Source: Pirellulaceae bacterium (GTDB taxonomy: Bacteria > Planctomycetota > Planctomycetia > Pirellulales > Pirellulaceae). Taken from it: a DNA stretch of 5,841 nt. Positions 5,728 to 5,841 of the stretch are shown one piece after another. Numbering within the stretch: the first letter of the stretch is position 1; the number at the start of each line of letters is the position of its first letter. The notes beneath the pieces are model-generated. The model searched no databases and was not told the origin of the DNA. It was given only the letters and a program-made list of their open reading frames with translations. Location of the stretch: contig JASLRF010000439.1 of assembly GCA_030744095.1 (NCBI GenBank), positions 1 through 5,841 on the forward strand, written 5' to 3'. The translations under genes were made by a program, and so were the position numbers.

Positions 5728-5841
5728 CTATGCGGCCATGTTGATCAGGGTTTCCGCGAGTTGGGTTATTTTTGGTGGGAGCGGCCAGAGGTCGGTGAGC
5801 ATCGATAATTCATTTTGGAATACGTGCTTGCGCAAAGCTTG
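5728..5841 (-). CDS. C-terminal fragment (37 aa) of a gene running off the right edge, function unknown
   Basis: The frame enters at the right edge (first whole codon 5839-5841) and ends with TAG at 5728-5730. The visible end contains LTDLWPLPPKITQLAETLIN, a plausible amphipathic tail, and 23 of 37 third positions are G or C, as in the other genes. The opposite strand is also open here (from an ATG at 5738) but has T-rich third positions and a less protein-like composition, so I prefer this strand. I do not recognise the family. A transposase tail is one possibility, but nothing visible proves it. Confidence 0.5.
   Translation of the reverse strand, partial: QALRKHVFQNELSMLTDLWPLPPKITQLAETLINMAA

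Noticed and set aside
5738..5841. A plus-strand frame open to the right edge, from an ATG at 5738
   Set aside because: Its third positions are T-rich, unlike the other genes, and its translation is less protein-like than the minus-strand reading of the same bases. It has no clear ribosome binding site.
1..5841. CRISPR array, tandem repeats, or a defence or biosynthetic cluster
   Set aside because: No regularly spaced direct repeats were seen, and none of the gene products carries a nuclease, helicase, toxin or pathway signature.

Overview
The window looks like chromosomal DNA of a planctomycete, most likely of the Pirellulales type. I infer this from three things: a Tat-exported Gfo/Idh/MocA oxidoreductase of the kind these genomes carry in many copies; a long coiled-coil membrane protein and a short two-helix protein that both resemble families I remember from planctomycetes; and moderate GC with loosely packed genes and mostly weak ribosome binding sites. 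No database search was possible, so the lineage is an inference.

Layout, left to right. Positions 1-229 are a leader region with a perfect 15-bp palindrome, a consensus TATAAT box and a short hairpin ahead of gene 1. Gene 1 (230-1861, +) encodes a three-helix inner-membrane protein with a very long charged coiled coil. About 190 bp of convergent spacer follows. Gene 2 (2053-2340, -) is a 95-residue membrane microprotein with a near-perfect Shine-Dalgarno sequence. A 208-bp divergent intergenic stretch separates it from gene 3 (2549-3646, +), an exported or membrane-anchored protein whose C-terminal third looks like a retropepsin-type aspartic protease domain lacking the catalytic Asp-Thr/Ser-Gly. 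A 347-bp non-coding stretch holds a TATAAT promoter candidate and dyad symmetries. Gene 4 (3994-5508, +) is the oxidoreductase. After it lie a strong 43-nt hairpin and two weaker ones, then the C-terminal 37 codons of a minus-strand gene that runs off the right edge.

The genes do not form one operon. Directions are +, -, +, +, -, every gap exceeds 180 bp, and each gene seems to have its own leader. The common thread is location: all four complete products are predicted to be membrane-bound or exported. I found no defence system, CRISPR array, tRNA, rRNA or complete mobile element. The points most worth following up are the apparently inactive aspartic-protease fold in gene 3, the palindrome over the -35 region of gene 1, the fourfold SGD repeat inside gene 1, and the hairpin downstream of gene 4.
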